In this document: positions 34,337-42,546 of the stretch, in pieces
Numbering within the stretch: the stretch's first letter is position 1
Layout: each line of letters starts with the position of its first letter
Assembly (NCBI RefSeq): GCF_900104095.1
Contig: NZ_FNJO01000007.1
Coordinates: 186,001-250,000 of the forward strand
Length of the DNA: 64,000 bases
Source of the DNA: Ralstonia sp. 25mfcol4.1
Lineage (GTDB): Bacteria > Pseudomonadota > Gammaproteobacteria > Burkholderiales > Burkholderiaceae
Direction of reading: 5' to 3'
The notes under the pieces: generated by a model
The model's database searches: none
What the model was told of the DNA's origin: nothing
Seen by the model: only the letters and a program-made list of their open reading frames with translations
Translations under genes and position numbers: made by a program

Positions 34337-35799
34337 GCCATCGCGGCTTGCGGGCGCGAGCCCTGGTGCCGGGGCTGGCGGCGATGACGCTGCTGGCCGG
34401 CGGCTGTACCGTCGGACCCGACTACGTGCGGCCGGACGTGGCCGTGCCGGAGACCTACCGCTTCGCGCCCGAAACGCCGCAGGCGGCCGACGTGGTCACC
34501 ACGCAATACTGGTGGTCGCAGATCGGTGATCCGGTGCTCGACGACCTGATCGCCGCGGCGCGCGCGCACAACTACGACGTGCTGATTGCCACGGCGCGCG
34601 TAGAGGAATACTACGGACGCGTGATGACCACGCGGGCCGGCCTGTTCCCACAGGTGGGGGCAGAGGCGGGCGGCGGGCGGCAGCGCATCAGCACCAGCGG
34701 CGGCACCGTGCTGCCCATCGACAACCCGTTCAACTCGGTCAAGGCCGACGTCTACGCGTCGTGGGAGATCGACCTGTTCGGGCGCATCCGGCGGATGACC
34801 GAAGCGGCCCGGGCGGATTGGGCGGCTTCCGAACAGGCGCGCCGCAGCACCGAGATCAGCGTGGTGGCGGCGGTGGCCAGCGGCTACATCACGTTGCGCG
34901 ATCTCGACAACCGCCTGCGCATCGCGCAGGACACGCTGGCCAGCCGCGAGGGCGCGCTGCAGGTGTTCCGCGAACGGTTCCAGGGTGGCGTGGTGTCGGA
35001 GGTCGAGTATGCGCAGTCGCGCTCCGAGTATGCGTCGGCGCAGGCTTCGGTCGAGCAGTTCCGGCAGCTGGTGGCGCAGCAGGAAGACCTGCTGGCCGTG
35101 CTGGTTGGCGACAACCCGCGTGCCATGCCGCGTGGCAAGTCGATCGACGAGCTGATTCTTCCGGTGGTGCCGGTGGGATTGCCGTCGTCGCTGCTGGAAC
35201 AGCGCCCGGATCTTCTGCAGGCCGAACAATCGCTGGTGGCGGCCAACGCGCAGATCGGCGCCGCGCGCGCGCAGTATTTCCCGACGATCTCGCTGACCGG
35301 CATGTTCGGCGCGGCCAGCACCGCGCTGTCCGGGCTGTGGGTGGGTTCATCCAGGGCGTGGTCGTACGGTGGCCTGATCAGCGTGCCGATCTTCACCGCC
35401 GGTGCGATTGCCGGTGACGTGAAGCAGGCCGAGGCACGCCAGAAGCAGGCGCTCTACGGCTACCAGCAGGCGGTGCAGACCGCGTTCCGCGAGGTGGCCG
35501 ATGCGCTGGCTGGCGTGCAGTACACGCGCAGCCAGCTCCTGGCCAAGAACGACCAGGTGGATGCGTTGTCGCGCTACGCGCTGCTGGCGCGCGACCGATA
35601 CGAAGGCGGCTACACCAGTTACCTGGAAGTGCTCGATTCCGAGCGTTCGCTGTTTTCCGCGCAACTCGAACAATCGACGTTGCGCGGCACGGAGTTCGGC
35701 CAACTGGTCCAGCTCTACAAGGCGCTGGGCGGCGGCTGGCCCGTCGACGGCGCACCCCAGGCCAGCGTCAACCAGCCGGCCAGCCCCGCCAAGGAGTGA
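34333..35799 (+). CDS. RND outer-membrane channel lipoprotein (NodT/OprM family)
   Basis: 488 residues. The lipobox is LLAGGC (Cys near 25), followed by TVGPDYVRP, the classical start of this family. Two repeats each have helical hairpins and barrel strands: DVYASWEIDLFGRIRR, written in part, and VGLPSSLLEQRPDLLQAE mark the standard positions. It forms the trimeric exit duct of the preceding pump. The start overlaps the permease stop by 4 bases. The next small gene follows after 3 bases, so the operon continues. Confidence 0.92.
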   Translation: MSHRGLRARALVPGLAAMTLLAGGCTVGPDYVRPDVAVPETYRFAPETPQAADVVTTQYWWSQIGDPVLDDLIAAARAHNYDVLIATARVEEYYGRVMTTRAGLFPQVGAEAGGGRQRISTSGGTVLPIDNPFNSVKADVYASWEIDLFGRIRRMTEAARADWAASEQARRSTEISVVAAVASGYITLRDLDNRLRIAQDTLASREGALQVFRERFQGGVVSEVEYAQSRSEYASAQASVEQFRQLVAQQEDLLAVLVGDNPRAMPRGKSIDELILPVVPVGLPSSLLEQRPDLLQAEQSLVAANAQIGAARAQYFPTISLTGMFGAASTALSGLWVGSSRAWSYGGLISVPIFTAGAIAGDVKQAEARQKQALYGYQQAVQTAFREVADALAGVQYTRSQLLAKNDQVDALSRYALLARDRYEGGYTSYLEVLDSERSLFSAQLEQSTLRGTEFGQLVQLYKALGGGWPVDGAPQASVNQPASPAKE

Positions 35800-35802
35800 T
35801 TC

Positions 35803-36285
35803 ATGTCCAGATCCAGCATTCCGGCCGCGCTGCTAGCCGCCACCGTTTTGGTTGGCCTCAGCGCCGGCGCCCTCGCGCAATCGAAACCGATCGCCTATCC
35901 GGCCAAGGGACAAAGCCAGGCCAAGCAGCAGGAGGATGACGGTTACTGCTACTCGTGGGCCAAGTCGAACACCGGCATCGATCCGGCGCAGGTGGCCGCC
36001 GCGCCCCCGCCCGCGCCCAGCGGCCCCGCCGTAGGGGGCGGCGAACGGGTGGGCGGTGCGGCGCGCGGCGCTGCGGGGGGCGCGGTGGTGGGCGCCATTG
36101 CGGGCGATGCCGGCAAGGGCGCCGCGGCCGGTGCGGCCGTGGGCACGATGGCGGGCGGTCACCGGGCAAGGCAGAACCAGCGCAATGCGCAGGCCAATGC
36201 GCAATCGCAGCAGTCGGGAGCCATGAATACCTACTACCGCGCCTATTCGGCCTGCATGCAGGGGCGCGGTTACACGATCCAATAA
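35803..36285 (+). CDS. Glycine-zipper family envelope protein
   Basis: 160 residues with signal peptide (GLSAGALAQ). A central glycine-zipper region (GGAARGAAGGAVVGAIAGDA and GAAAGAAVGTMAGG) could insert in a membrane as a hairpin. A C-terminal YYRAYSACMQGRGYTI motif with Cys is typical for this group of small outer-membrane or periplasmic proteins. Another Cys in DDGYCYSWAK may pair with it. It starts 3 bases after the efflux channel gene with AAGGAG ahead. Function unknown; a role in envelope stability is a guess from the zipper. Confidence 0.75.
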   Translation: MSRSSIPAALLAATVLVGLSAGALAQSKPIAYPAKGQSQAKQQEDDGYCYSWAKSNTGIDPAQVAAAPPPAPSGPAVGGGERVGGAARGAAGGAVVGAIAGDAGKGAAAGAAVGTMAGGHRARQNQRNAQANAQSQQSGAMNTYYRAYSACMQGRGYTIQ

Positions 36286-36298
36286 CCAAGGAGGTCAT

Positions 36299-36886
36299 AT
36301 GTTCAAGCGAGTCGCCATTACAGCTGCAGTGCTGCTGAGCCTGTCGGCAGCGTCGTACGCCCAGCCGGACGTGAAGACGGACGTGCAACGGTCGCCCGGG
36401 CAGACCACGGCCACCGGCACGGCCAAGGTCAACGCCACCATCACCGCCATCGACGCGGCGTCGCGCAAGGTCACGCTCAAGACCCAGGCCGGCAAGGTGG
36501 TGGACATGACCGTGGGCGACGAGGCGCGCAACTTCGACCAGTTGCGCGTGGGCGACAAGGTTGCCGTCGAGTACACCGAGGCCCTGACCGTAAGCCTGAA
36601 GAAGGGCAGCGGGGCGTCCACCATGCAGGAACGCGAGATTTCGGAGCGTTCCGAACCCGGCGCCAAGCCGGGTGGCCGGCTCGGGCGCGAGGTAACCGTG
36701 GTGGCACAGGTTGTCAAGGTCGACAAGGAAAAGAACATCGTCACGGTCAAGGGGCCCCGTGGCCACACGGTGGATCTGCTGGTGGAAGACCCCGAGCAGA
36801 TGAAGGCCGTGAAGAAGGGGGACCGCGTGCAGGCTGTCTATACTGAGGCAGTCGCGGTATCTGTCACACCGGGCGCCGCGAAGTAA
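36299..36886 (+). CDS. Secreted protein with two OB-like repeats
   Basis: 195 residues with signal peptide (LLSLSAASYAQ). Two similar segments, NATITAIDAASRKVTLKTQAG with GDKVAVEYTEALTVSL, and VVAQVVKVDKEKNIVTVKGP with GDRVQAVYTEAVAVSV, indicate an internal duplication of a small beta fold. It is probably periplasmic. AAGGAGG precedes the ATG, and the gene lies 13 bases after the glycine-zipper gene in the same unit. No enzymatic motif is visible. I do not recognise a named function. Confidence 0.7.
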   Translation: MFKRVAITAAVLLSLSAASYAQPDVKTDVQRSPGQTTATGTAKVNATITAIDAASRKVTLKTQAGKVVDMTVGDEARNFDQLRVGDKVAVEYTEALTVSLKKGSGASTMQEREISERSEPGAKPGGRLGREVTVVAQVVKVDKEKNIVTVKGPRGHTVDLLVEDPEQMKAVKKGDRVQAVYTEAVAVSVTPGAAK

Positions 36887-36932
36887 CGGCATTCCCGATC
36901 CAGTCCGGCAAGGAGTGAAGGAGGCAGCCTCG

Positions 36933-37328
36933 ATGCTCACTGCGAAATGGCACGGCCTGTGCGCGGCCGCGCTGCTGGGCCTGGCCTGGCCAGCGCATGC
37001 GTATTACGATCACTTCCTCAGCGGCACCATCATCGGCACCCTGGACAAGGACCAGGTGGCGGCGTTGCGCACCACATTCGGCAAGGCGCTGACCGACTCC
37101 GATGACGGTGCCAGCGTGCCGTTCCACCTGGACGCCAGCACCAGCAACGCCAAGAGCAAAGCCACCGATGGCACGTTCACGCCGCTCAAGACGCGTACGG
37201 AGAACGGGCAGCGTTGCCGCAAGGTGCGCAGCGAACTGCGTCAGCCGGGCCGGCAGCCGGAACGCTGGACAGGCTGGTATTGCCAGCAATCGGACGGCGA
37301 CTGGAAGAAGACGATGATCAAGGACTGA
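36933..37328 (+). CDS. Small secreted surface-antigen-like protein
   Basis: 131 residues. The signal peptide ends AHA|YYDHF. The mature part contains NGQRCRKVRSELR and GWYCQQSDGDWK, a pattern of the C-terminal domain of rickettsial 17-kDa-antigen-like proteins (RT0821/Lpp0805 type), with two cysteines. AAGGAGG stands 8 bases before the ATG at 36933; a GTG at 36915 is also open. It is the last gene of the run that starts with the efflux operon. Family assignment is tentative. Confidence 0.6.
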   Translation: MLTAKWHGLCAAALLGLAWPAHAYYDHFLSGTIIGTLDKDQVAALRTTFGKALTDSDDGASVPFHLDASTSNAKSKATDGTFTPLKTRTENGQRCRKVRSELRQPGRQPERWTGWYCQQSDGDWKKTMIKD

Positions 37329-37356
37329 CCGCGCGCCGCCCGGCGGCGGACCTGGC

Positions 37357-37378
37357 CCCACCGCCGCACGGCGGTGGG
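37357..37378. terminator. Perfect GC hairpin between convergent genes
   Basis: CCCACCGCCG-CA-CGGCGGTGGG is a perfect inverted repeat located 28 bases after one stop and 2 bases after the stop of the convergent PPK2 gene. It has no T-run on either strand, so it may act with Rho or only protect 3' ends. Confidence 0.5.
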
Positions 37379-37379
37379 C

Positions 37380-38198
37380 TCAGAACTTCTCGGGGATGTA
37401 GCGGTACGGATAGTCGGGTGCCTTGTAGTTGCCCGCCTTCTGGCGCGCCGGCAGCGTGACCTTCTTGCTCTTGACGTGCTCGTACGGCACGGAGGCGAGC
37501 AGATGGCTGATGATGTTCAGCCGCGCGCGCCGCTTGTTGTCGGAGCGCACCACATGCCACGGGGCAAAGTCGGTATCCGAGGCCGCGAACATCGCGTCCC
37601 GGGCGCGGGAGTAGTCATACCAGCGGCTGTACGACTTCAGGTCCATGTCCGTCAGCTTCCAGGTCTTGCGCCCGTCCTCGATGCGCGATTGCAGCCGGCG
37701 CGTCTGCTCTTCGGGCGTGACTTCGAGCCAGTATTTCAGCAGCAGCACGTTGGACCCGACGATGGCGCGTTCCATCAGCGGCACGGCACGCAGGAACGCA
37801 TCCACCTGTTCTTCGCTGGCAAAGCCCATCACGCGTTCCACGCCGGCCCGGTTGTACCAGCTGCGGTCGAAGATCACCACTTCGCCGGCGGCGGGCAGAT
37901 GGGGGATGTACCGTTGCATGTACATCTGGCTCTTCTCGCGCTCCGTGGGTGCGGGCAGCGCCACCACCCGGAACACGCGCGGGCTGACCCGCTCGGTGAT
38001 GGCCTTGATGGTGCCGCCCTTGCCGGCGCCGTCCCGTCCCTCGAAAACGATGCATACCTTGGTGCCGCTGGCCTTGATCCAGTTCTGCATGTGCACCAGT
38101 TCCACATGCAGCCCGGCCAGCGCCTCGTCATAGTCCTTGCGGCCCAGTTCGGTGCTGGCCCCCGCCTCGCTTTCGGCGCGCCGTGCCTGTTTTGCCAT
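37380..38198 (-). CDS. ppk2: Polyphosphate kinase 2
   Basis: 272 residues, the one-domain PPK2 form. Walker A is FEGRDGAGKGG (52-62). The lid and Walker B region is VVIFDRSWYNRAGVERVMG (about 108-126), then WLEVTPEEQTRRLQSR and the C-terminal YRYIPEKF. It transfers phosphate between polyphosphate and nucleoside di- or triphosphates in the cytosol. Class I features (one domain, about 270-300 residues) suggest ADP or GDP phosphorylation from polyphosphate. Its divergent upstream region holds two dyad operators, one placed correctly for this gene. Confidence 0.92.
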   Translation of the reverse strand: MAKQARRAESEAGASTELGRKDYDEALAGLHVELVHMQNWIKASGTKVCIVFEGRDGAGKGGTIKAITERVSPRVFRVVALPAPTEREKSQMYMQRYIPHLPAAGEVVIFDRSWYNRAGVERVMGFASEEQVDAFLRAVPLMERAIVGSNVLLLKYWLEVTPEEQTRRLQSRIEDGRKTWKLTDMDLKSYSRWYDYSRARDAMFAASDTDFAPWHVVRSDNKRRARLNIISHLLASVPYEHVKSKKVTLPARQKAGNYKAPDYPYRYIPEKF

Positions 38199-38236
38199 GT
38201 CAGCTCCCGGAGTCTTGATGGGGATACTCTCCCCCG

Positions 38237-38287
38237 AGTATCAATCTGGACACTGGGTCGGGCTTTGGCAATGGACCTTGGTCCAAT
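38237..38287 (-). promoter_or_regulatory. Dyad operator and -10 box of the PPK2 promoter
   Basis: On the minus strand CATTGGACCAAGGTCCATTG (centre 38278.5) matches the dyad consensus on both halves. GATACT at 38242-38237 is the -10 candidate, 36.5 bases from the centre, and the PPK2 start is 39 bases further. Confidence 0.6.
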
Positions 38288-38337
38288 GCTTGGCCCAAGG
38301 ACCAATTGCTTTGCGCCGGTGCTTGGCTGACTCTAAC
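38288..38337 (+). promoter_or_regulatory. Dyad operator and -10 box of the small membrane-protein/AI-2E transporter unit
   Basis: CTTGGCCCAAGGACCAATTG (centre 38297.5) is one of the best copies of the dyad. TCTAAC at 38332-38337 is a -10 candidate 34.5 bases from the centre. The centre lies 19 bases from the copy used by PPK2, so two dimers would bind side by side. Confidence 0.6.
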
Positions 38338-38363
38338 TGGAGAACCTGTTCGAGTTTGCCATC

Positions 38364-38636
38364 ATGCATAAATGCGGTGTCGTGTTGATGGCGGGGGCGC
38401 TGTGGCTGGCCGTGGTGGGCATCTTCTTCAGCGATCCCAGCGGACAGATGCCGGACAAACTGAACCTGTTCAGGCTGGCAATGCGCGGCCTGGAGGTGCA
38501 GATGTTCCGGACTGGCAGCGACCCGCCACGCTACCTGGTGAACGTGCTCGCCCGCGACTGGCTGATCGGCTGCGTGGTGCTGTTCGCCGTCGGTGCCGTC
38601 GTGTTCCTGATCGCGCGCCGGCGCCAGGTCGCCTGA
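38364..38636 (+). CDS. Small two-helix membrane protein
   Basis: 90 residues with hydrophobic segments at about 3-22 and 66-85, separated by a hydrophilic loop of about 40 residues (LNLFRLAMRGLEVQM, TGSDPPRYLVNVLARDW). A C-terminal RRRQ suggests both ends in the cytoplasm. The RBS is weak; a later ATG (38388) would remove half of the first helix. It sits right behind a dyad operator and 51 bases before the AI-2E-type gene. Function unknown. Confidence 0.6.
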   Translation: MHKCGVVLMAGALWLAVVGIFFSDPSGQMPDKLNLFRLAMRGLEVQMFRTGSDPPRYLVNVLARDWLIGCVVLFAVGAVVFLIARRRQVA

Positions 38637-38687
38637 TGGCGTGCCCGCTGTCCCGCTCGCAATCCGCCGCACAAGGGAGGTCATCCC

Positions 38688-39830
38688 ATGCTGCAAGCCC
38701 CGTATTCCAGCGCGACCGCGTCGCGCACGCTGATCGACTCGCTGATCCGCTTTGGCCTGATCGCGCTGCTCTCGGTCTTCTGCTTCCAGATCTTCAAGCC
38801 GTTCATGAACCTGCTGCTGTGGTCGGTGATCCTTGCCATCACGATGTATCCGCTGCAGGTGCGGTTGCGTGGCAAGGTCTTTGACGGCGAAGGGCGCACC
38901 GCCACGCTGATCATCGTGCTGGTGATCGCCGTGGTGATGGTTCCGACCTACCTGCTGGGCATTGCGCTGATCGAATCGGTCGAGCATGCCATGGCAATCG
39001 CCAAGACCGGCGAATTCACGATCCCGCCGCCGCCCGAGACGGTGGCCGGCTGGCCCGTGATCGGACAGCGGCTCCATGACGCCTGGCAGATGGCATCCAC
39101 TGATGCGGGCGGCCTGATCCAGAAGCTGGGGCCGCAGATCAAGACGGCCAGCCTGGGCCTGCTGGGGGCCATGGGTGGCGTGGGCGTGGGGCTGTTGGTC
39201 TTCGTCGGTGCGCTGATCATCGCCGGGATCATCATGGCCTATGGCGAACTGGGCACGCGCAGCGCGGAGCAGATCGCCACGCGTCTCACCAGCCCGGAAC
39301 GCGGGCCGCGCATCACGGCGCTGTGCACGGCGACCGTGCGCGCGGTGGCCCAGGGCGTGGTGGGCATCGCCTTCATCCAGATGCTGCTGATCGGCGTCGC
39401 GTTCATCATCAAGGGCGTGCCGGGCGCGGGGCTGCTGGCGCTGGCCGTGCTGCTGCTGGGCATCATGCAGTTGCCTGCCACGCTGATCACGGTGCCGGTG
39501 ATCGTGCTGGTTTTCGCGGCCGAGGGTGCTTCCGGCGCCAACATCGTCTTTGCGATCTACGTGTTCATCGCGGGGCTGTCGGACAATGTGCTCAAGCCAT
39601 TGCTGCTGGGGCGAGGCGTGGACGTGCCGATGCCGGTCATCCTGATCGGCGCGCTGGGCGGCATGGTCACCGGGGGCGTGATCGGCCTGTTCATCGGCCC
39701 AATCGTGCTGGCGGTGGGCTATCAGCTGTTCTGGCAATGGGTGGAAGATCCGCCGCCGCGTATCGAGGTGGAAACCGAAGCGCCGCGCAGCGTGCCCGAC
39801 ATCACCGGTGCAGACATCACCAGGGGATAA
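38688..39830 (+). CDS. AI-2E family transporter (PerM-like)
   Basis: 380 residues with about eight hydrophobic segments. It starts RFGLIALLSVFCFQIFKPFMNLLLWSVILA. The family signature region GAGLLALAVLLLGIMQLPA and YVFIAGLSDNVLKPLLLGRG is in the C-terminal half. Members are described as autoinducer-2 exporters or Na+/H+-coupled transporters; here substrate is open. AAGGGAGG precedes the ATG. The efflux channel gene follows after 2 bases, so it opens a second efflux operon. Confidence 0.85.
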   Translation: MLQAPYSSATASRTLIDSLIRFGLIALLSVFCFQIFKPFMNLLLWSVILAITMYPLQVRLRGKVFDGEGRTATLIIVLVIAVVMVPTYLLGIALIESVEHAMAIAKTGEFTIPPPPETVAGWPVIGQRLHDAWQMASTDAGGLIQKLGPQIKTASLGLLGAMGGVGVGLLVFVGALIIAGIIMAYGELGTRSAEQIATRLTSPERGPRITALCTATVRAVAQGVVGIAFIQMLLIGVAFIIKGVPGAGLLALAVLLLGIMQLPATLITVPVIVLVFAAEGASGANIVFAIYVFIAGLSDNVLKPLLLGRGVDVPMPVILIGALGGMVTGGVIGLFIGPIVLAVGYQLFWQWVEDPPPRIEVETEAPRSVPDITGADITRG

Positions 39831-39832
39831 CC

Positions 39833-41374
39833 GTGGCTGCATCCGCCCGTGCCTGGCTGGCCCTGGCCGCCGTGCTTGGCGGATGCGCGCGGGTGGGGCC
39901 CGATTTCCAGCCGCAGCCCGAGCCATGGACCGCCACGTGGCGCAGCGATGCCATCGAGCAGGCCAGCGTTCAGCAGGCGACGCCGGACCTGCGCCAATGG
40001 TGGCAGGTGTTTGGCGACCCGGTACTCGAAACGCTGATGGCGGAAGCCGACGCCGGCAATGCCGATGTGCGGATTGCCGGCCTGCGCGTGATGGAAGCGC
40101 GCGCGCAGTTGGGCATTGCGCTCGCGGGCCGCTATCCGCAGATGCAGCAGGCCAGCGCGTCGGCCATGTATGTCCACAGCCGCCAGTCCGGTCCCACGGC
40201 GCAGAGCGCGCGGCTCTGGGAATACAGCGCGGGCGTGGATGTCGGCTGGGAGCTTGATTTCTGGGGTCGTTTTGCGCGCGCCATCGAATCGGCCGATGCC
40301 GGGTACTTTGCCGCCCAGGCCAATCGCGAGTCGGTGCTGGTGTTGCTGCATGCCCAGCTGGCCACGACGTACTTCGCCGTACGCACGGCCGAGGCCCGGC
40401 TGCGCATTGCGCGCGACAACGCCCGGCTGCAGAAGCGGAGCTTCGAGATCACGGAACGGTTGTTCAAGGGCGGCGAGAGCGACGAACTGGACTTCCAGCA
40501 GGCGCGTACCCAGTACCTGGGCACGTTGAGCAGCATTCCGGAACTGGAAAACCAGATCGGGCAGGCACGCAACGCGCTGGTACTGCTGCTGGGCCGGCCA
40601 CCGGGTCCGCTGCCTGAACTGGCGGAGGCTCCCGAGCGAGAGGGCGTGCTGCCATTGATCGATCGCGCTGTGCTGCAGGATGTACCGGCCAACCTGCTGT
40701 TGCGCCGGGCGGACATCCGTGCGGCCGAATTTCGCATCGCGGCCCAGTCCGCGCTGATCGGCGTGGCGAAGGCCGACCTGTATCCGGCCGTCACGCTGAT
40801 GGGCAGCATCGGCTGGACAGCGGCGTCGCTGCCCGGCACCCAGAACGGCCTGCTGCTGGTGGGCGGGCCCAGCGTGCGCTGGAACATCTTCGACTACGGC
40901 CGCATCGTGAACAACGTGCGCGTACAGGATGCGCGGCTGCAGCAGTTGATCGTCGACTATCAGGCGGCGGTTCGGCAGGCCGCGCGCGAAGCCGACGATG
41001 CGGCCAGCGGGCTGGACAAGGCGCTGCAGCGCGAGCGCATCCTGGGCCAGGCGGCCCAGTCGGCCGAGCGGTCGCTTTCGCTGGCGAACACGGTGTTCCG
41101 CGAAGGATATTCGGATTTCCAGCGCGTGCTTGACGCACAGCGCGCGCTGTTCGCCCAGCAGGACGCATATCTGGTGAATCGAGGCAACGCCGTGAACTAC
41201 CTGATCGGGCTCTACAAGGCACTTGGGGGCGGCTGGGACACCACGGCGCCGCTGCTTGACGCCGGCACGCGGACCCAGATGCAGCAGCGCATCAACTGGG
41301 GTGGGCTGATCGACGAAGTGTCGCCGCCGCCGGCGGCCAGCCTTCCGGCGCAGAAGGGGAGCGCACGCCCATGA
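39833..41374 (+). CDS. Efflux outer-membrane channel lipoprotein (second copy)
   Basis: 513 residues of the NodT/OprM family. A GTG at 39833 with AGGGGA ahead gives a signal peptide ending in lipobox VLGGC, followed by ARVGPDFQPQPEPW. Standard positions are VDVGWELDFWGRFARAIES, quoted in part, and LLLRRADIRAAEFRIAAQ. It is clearly diverged from the channel at 34333. It is positioned first in a channel-adaptor-DUF2955 operon, the reverse of the RND operon order. Overlap with the next gene is 4 bases. Confidence 0.9.
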   Translation: MAASARAWLALAAVLGGCARVGPDFQPQPEPWTATWRSDAIEQASVQQATPDLRQWWQVFGDPVLETLMAEADAGNADVRIAGLRVMEARAQLGIALAGRYPQMQQASASAMYVHSRQSGPTAQSARLWEYSAGVDVGWELDFWGRFARAIESADAGYFAAQANRESVLVLLHAQLATTYFAVRTAEARLRIARDNARLQKRSFEITERLFKGGESDELDFQQARTQYLGTLSSIPELENQIGQARNALVLLLGRPPGPLPELAEAPEREGVLPLIDRAVLQDVPANLLLRRADIRAAEFRIAAQSALIGVAKADLYPAVTLMGSIGWTAASLPGTQNGLLLVGGPSVRWNIFDYGRIVNNVRVQDARLQQLIVDYQAAVRQAAREADDAASGLDKALQRERILGQAAQSAERSLSLANTVFREGYSDFQRVLDAQRALFAQQDAYLVNRGNAVNYLIGLYKALGGGWDTTAPLLDAGTRTQMQQRINWGGLIDEVSPPPAASLPAQKGSARP

Positions 41375-42546
41375 ACGATACGCGCACTGGCGACTCCACC
41401 CTCGACGACAAGCGCGCCGCCGACAAGCCGGCCGAGGGTGGCGGCACCCTCGCACCGCCTGTCAAGGAGGCCGCGGCCGATCCGTCGCACAAGGCGCTGC
41501 GCTGGGTGGTGGCGCTGATCGTGCTGAGCCTGGCGTGGTATCTGCTGGCCGACCGCTTCACGCCTTACACCCAGCAGGCGCGCGTGCAGGCGTTCGTGAT
41601 TCCGGTGGCCTCCGAAGTGCCGGGCCGTGTGACGCGCGTCTACGTGCAGAACAACCAGAACGTGACGGCCGGCACCGTGCTGTTCGATGTCGATCCGCAG
41701 CACTACAAGATCGCGCTGGACCGCGCTCGGGCCGACCTGGAAACCACGCGGCGCGGTATCGGCGCCAATACCGCCGGCATCGATTCGGCCCGGGCGTCGC
41801 TGCGCGCCGCGCAGGCCAACGAACTCAAGGCCCAGCAGGACAGCGAGCGGCTGGAGCGGCTGTATCGCGAGGATCCGGGCACCGTGTCGGTACGCCGCCT
41901 GGAAGTGGCGCGGGCCACGCATACGCAGGCCATCAGCCAGGTTGCCGCGGCACGTGCCGAGGTGGAGCGTGCGCGCGAGCAGCAGGGCGGCAGCGATGAC
42001 GACAACGCCAAGCTTCGCAGCGCTGCCGCCGCCGTCGACAAGGCCGAGCTGGACCTGGCCAACGCGCAGGTACGGGCGCGTACGGCCGGCCTGATTACGG
42101 ACCTGCGCACCGAGGCGGGCCAGTACGCGGCGGCGGGCGCGCCGTTGATGACGTTGATCGCCATCCACGATGTCTGGATAAGCGCCGACATGACCGAGAA
42201 CAACCTGGGTCATCTGGTCCCCGGCTCGCCGGTGCGCATCGTGCTGGACGCGCTGCCGGGCACCGTGCTCACGGGCAAGGTGCGCAGCATCGGCTATGGC
42301 ATCAGCGCGGGTCAGAGTACGCCGCCCGGCACGCTGCCGACGATCCAGAACAGCCGCGACTGGCTGCGTCCCGCACAGCGATTCCCGGTGATCGTCGACA
42401 TCGACCCGGGGCAGCTGTCCACGTTGCGCGGCGTGCGCGTGGGCGGACAGGCCGAGGTGATGGCATTTCCGACCGAAGGCAATCCGCTGAACCTGCTGGG
42501 CCGTGCGTTCCTGCGCTTCATGAGCTGGGTCTCGTATGTCTACTGA
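41371..42546 (+). CDS. HlyD/EmrA-type membrane fusion protein
   Basis: 391 residues. One transmembrane segment (about 43-62, WVVALIVLSLAWYLLA) follows a cytoplasmic N-terminal tail. The lipoyl-type VIPVASEVPGRVTRVYVQNN, a long coiled-coil hairpin (about 115-205, rich in Arg, Glu, Ala) and ARTAGLITDLRTEAGQY follow. It should bridge the DUF2955 inner-membrane protein and the channel encoded upstream, as AaeA does with AaeB. Start and stop both overlap neighbours (4 and 11 bases). Confidence 0.88.
   Translation: MNDTRTGDSTLDDKRAADKPAEGGGTLAPPVKEAAADPSHKALRWVVALIVLSLAWYLLADRFTPYTQQARVQAFVIPVASEVPGRVTRVYVQNNQNVTAGTVLFDVDPQHYKIALDRARADLETTRRGIGANTAGIDSARASLRAAQANELKAQQDSERLERLYREDPGTVSVRRLEVARATHTQAISQVAAARAEVERAREQQGGSDDDNAKLRSAAAAVDKAELDLANAQVRARTAGLITDLRTEAGQYAAAGAPLMTLIAIHDVWISADMTENNLGHLVPGSPVRIVLDALPGTVLTGKVRSIGYGISAGQSTPPGTLPTIQNSRDWLRPAQRFPVIVDIDPGQLSTLRGVRVGGQAEVMAFPTEGNPLNLLGRAFLRFMSWVSYVY

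Noticed and set aside
39690-39706. GGCCCAAT inside the AI-2E transporter gene as another copy of the dyad
   Set aside because: Only one half matches, it is inside coding sequence for a conserved Gly-Pro-Ile-Val, and no gene starts at the expected distance.
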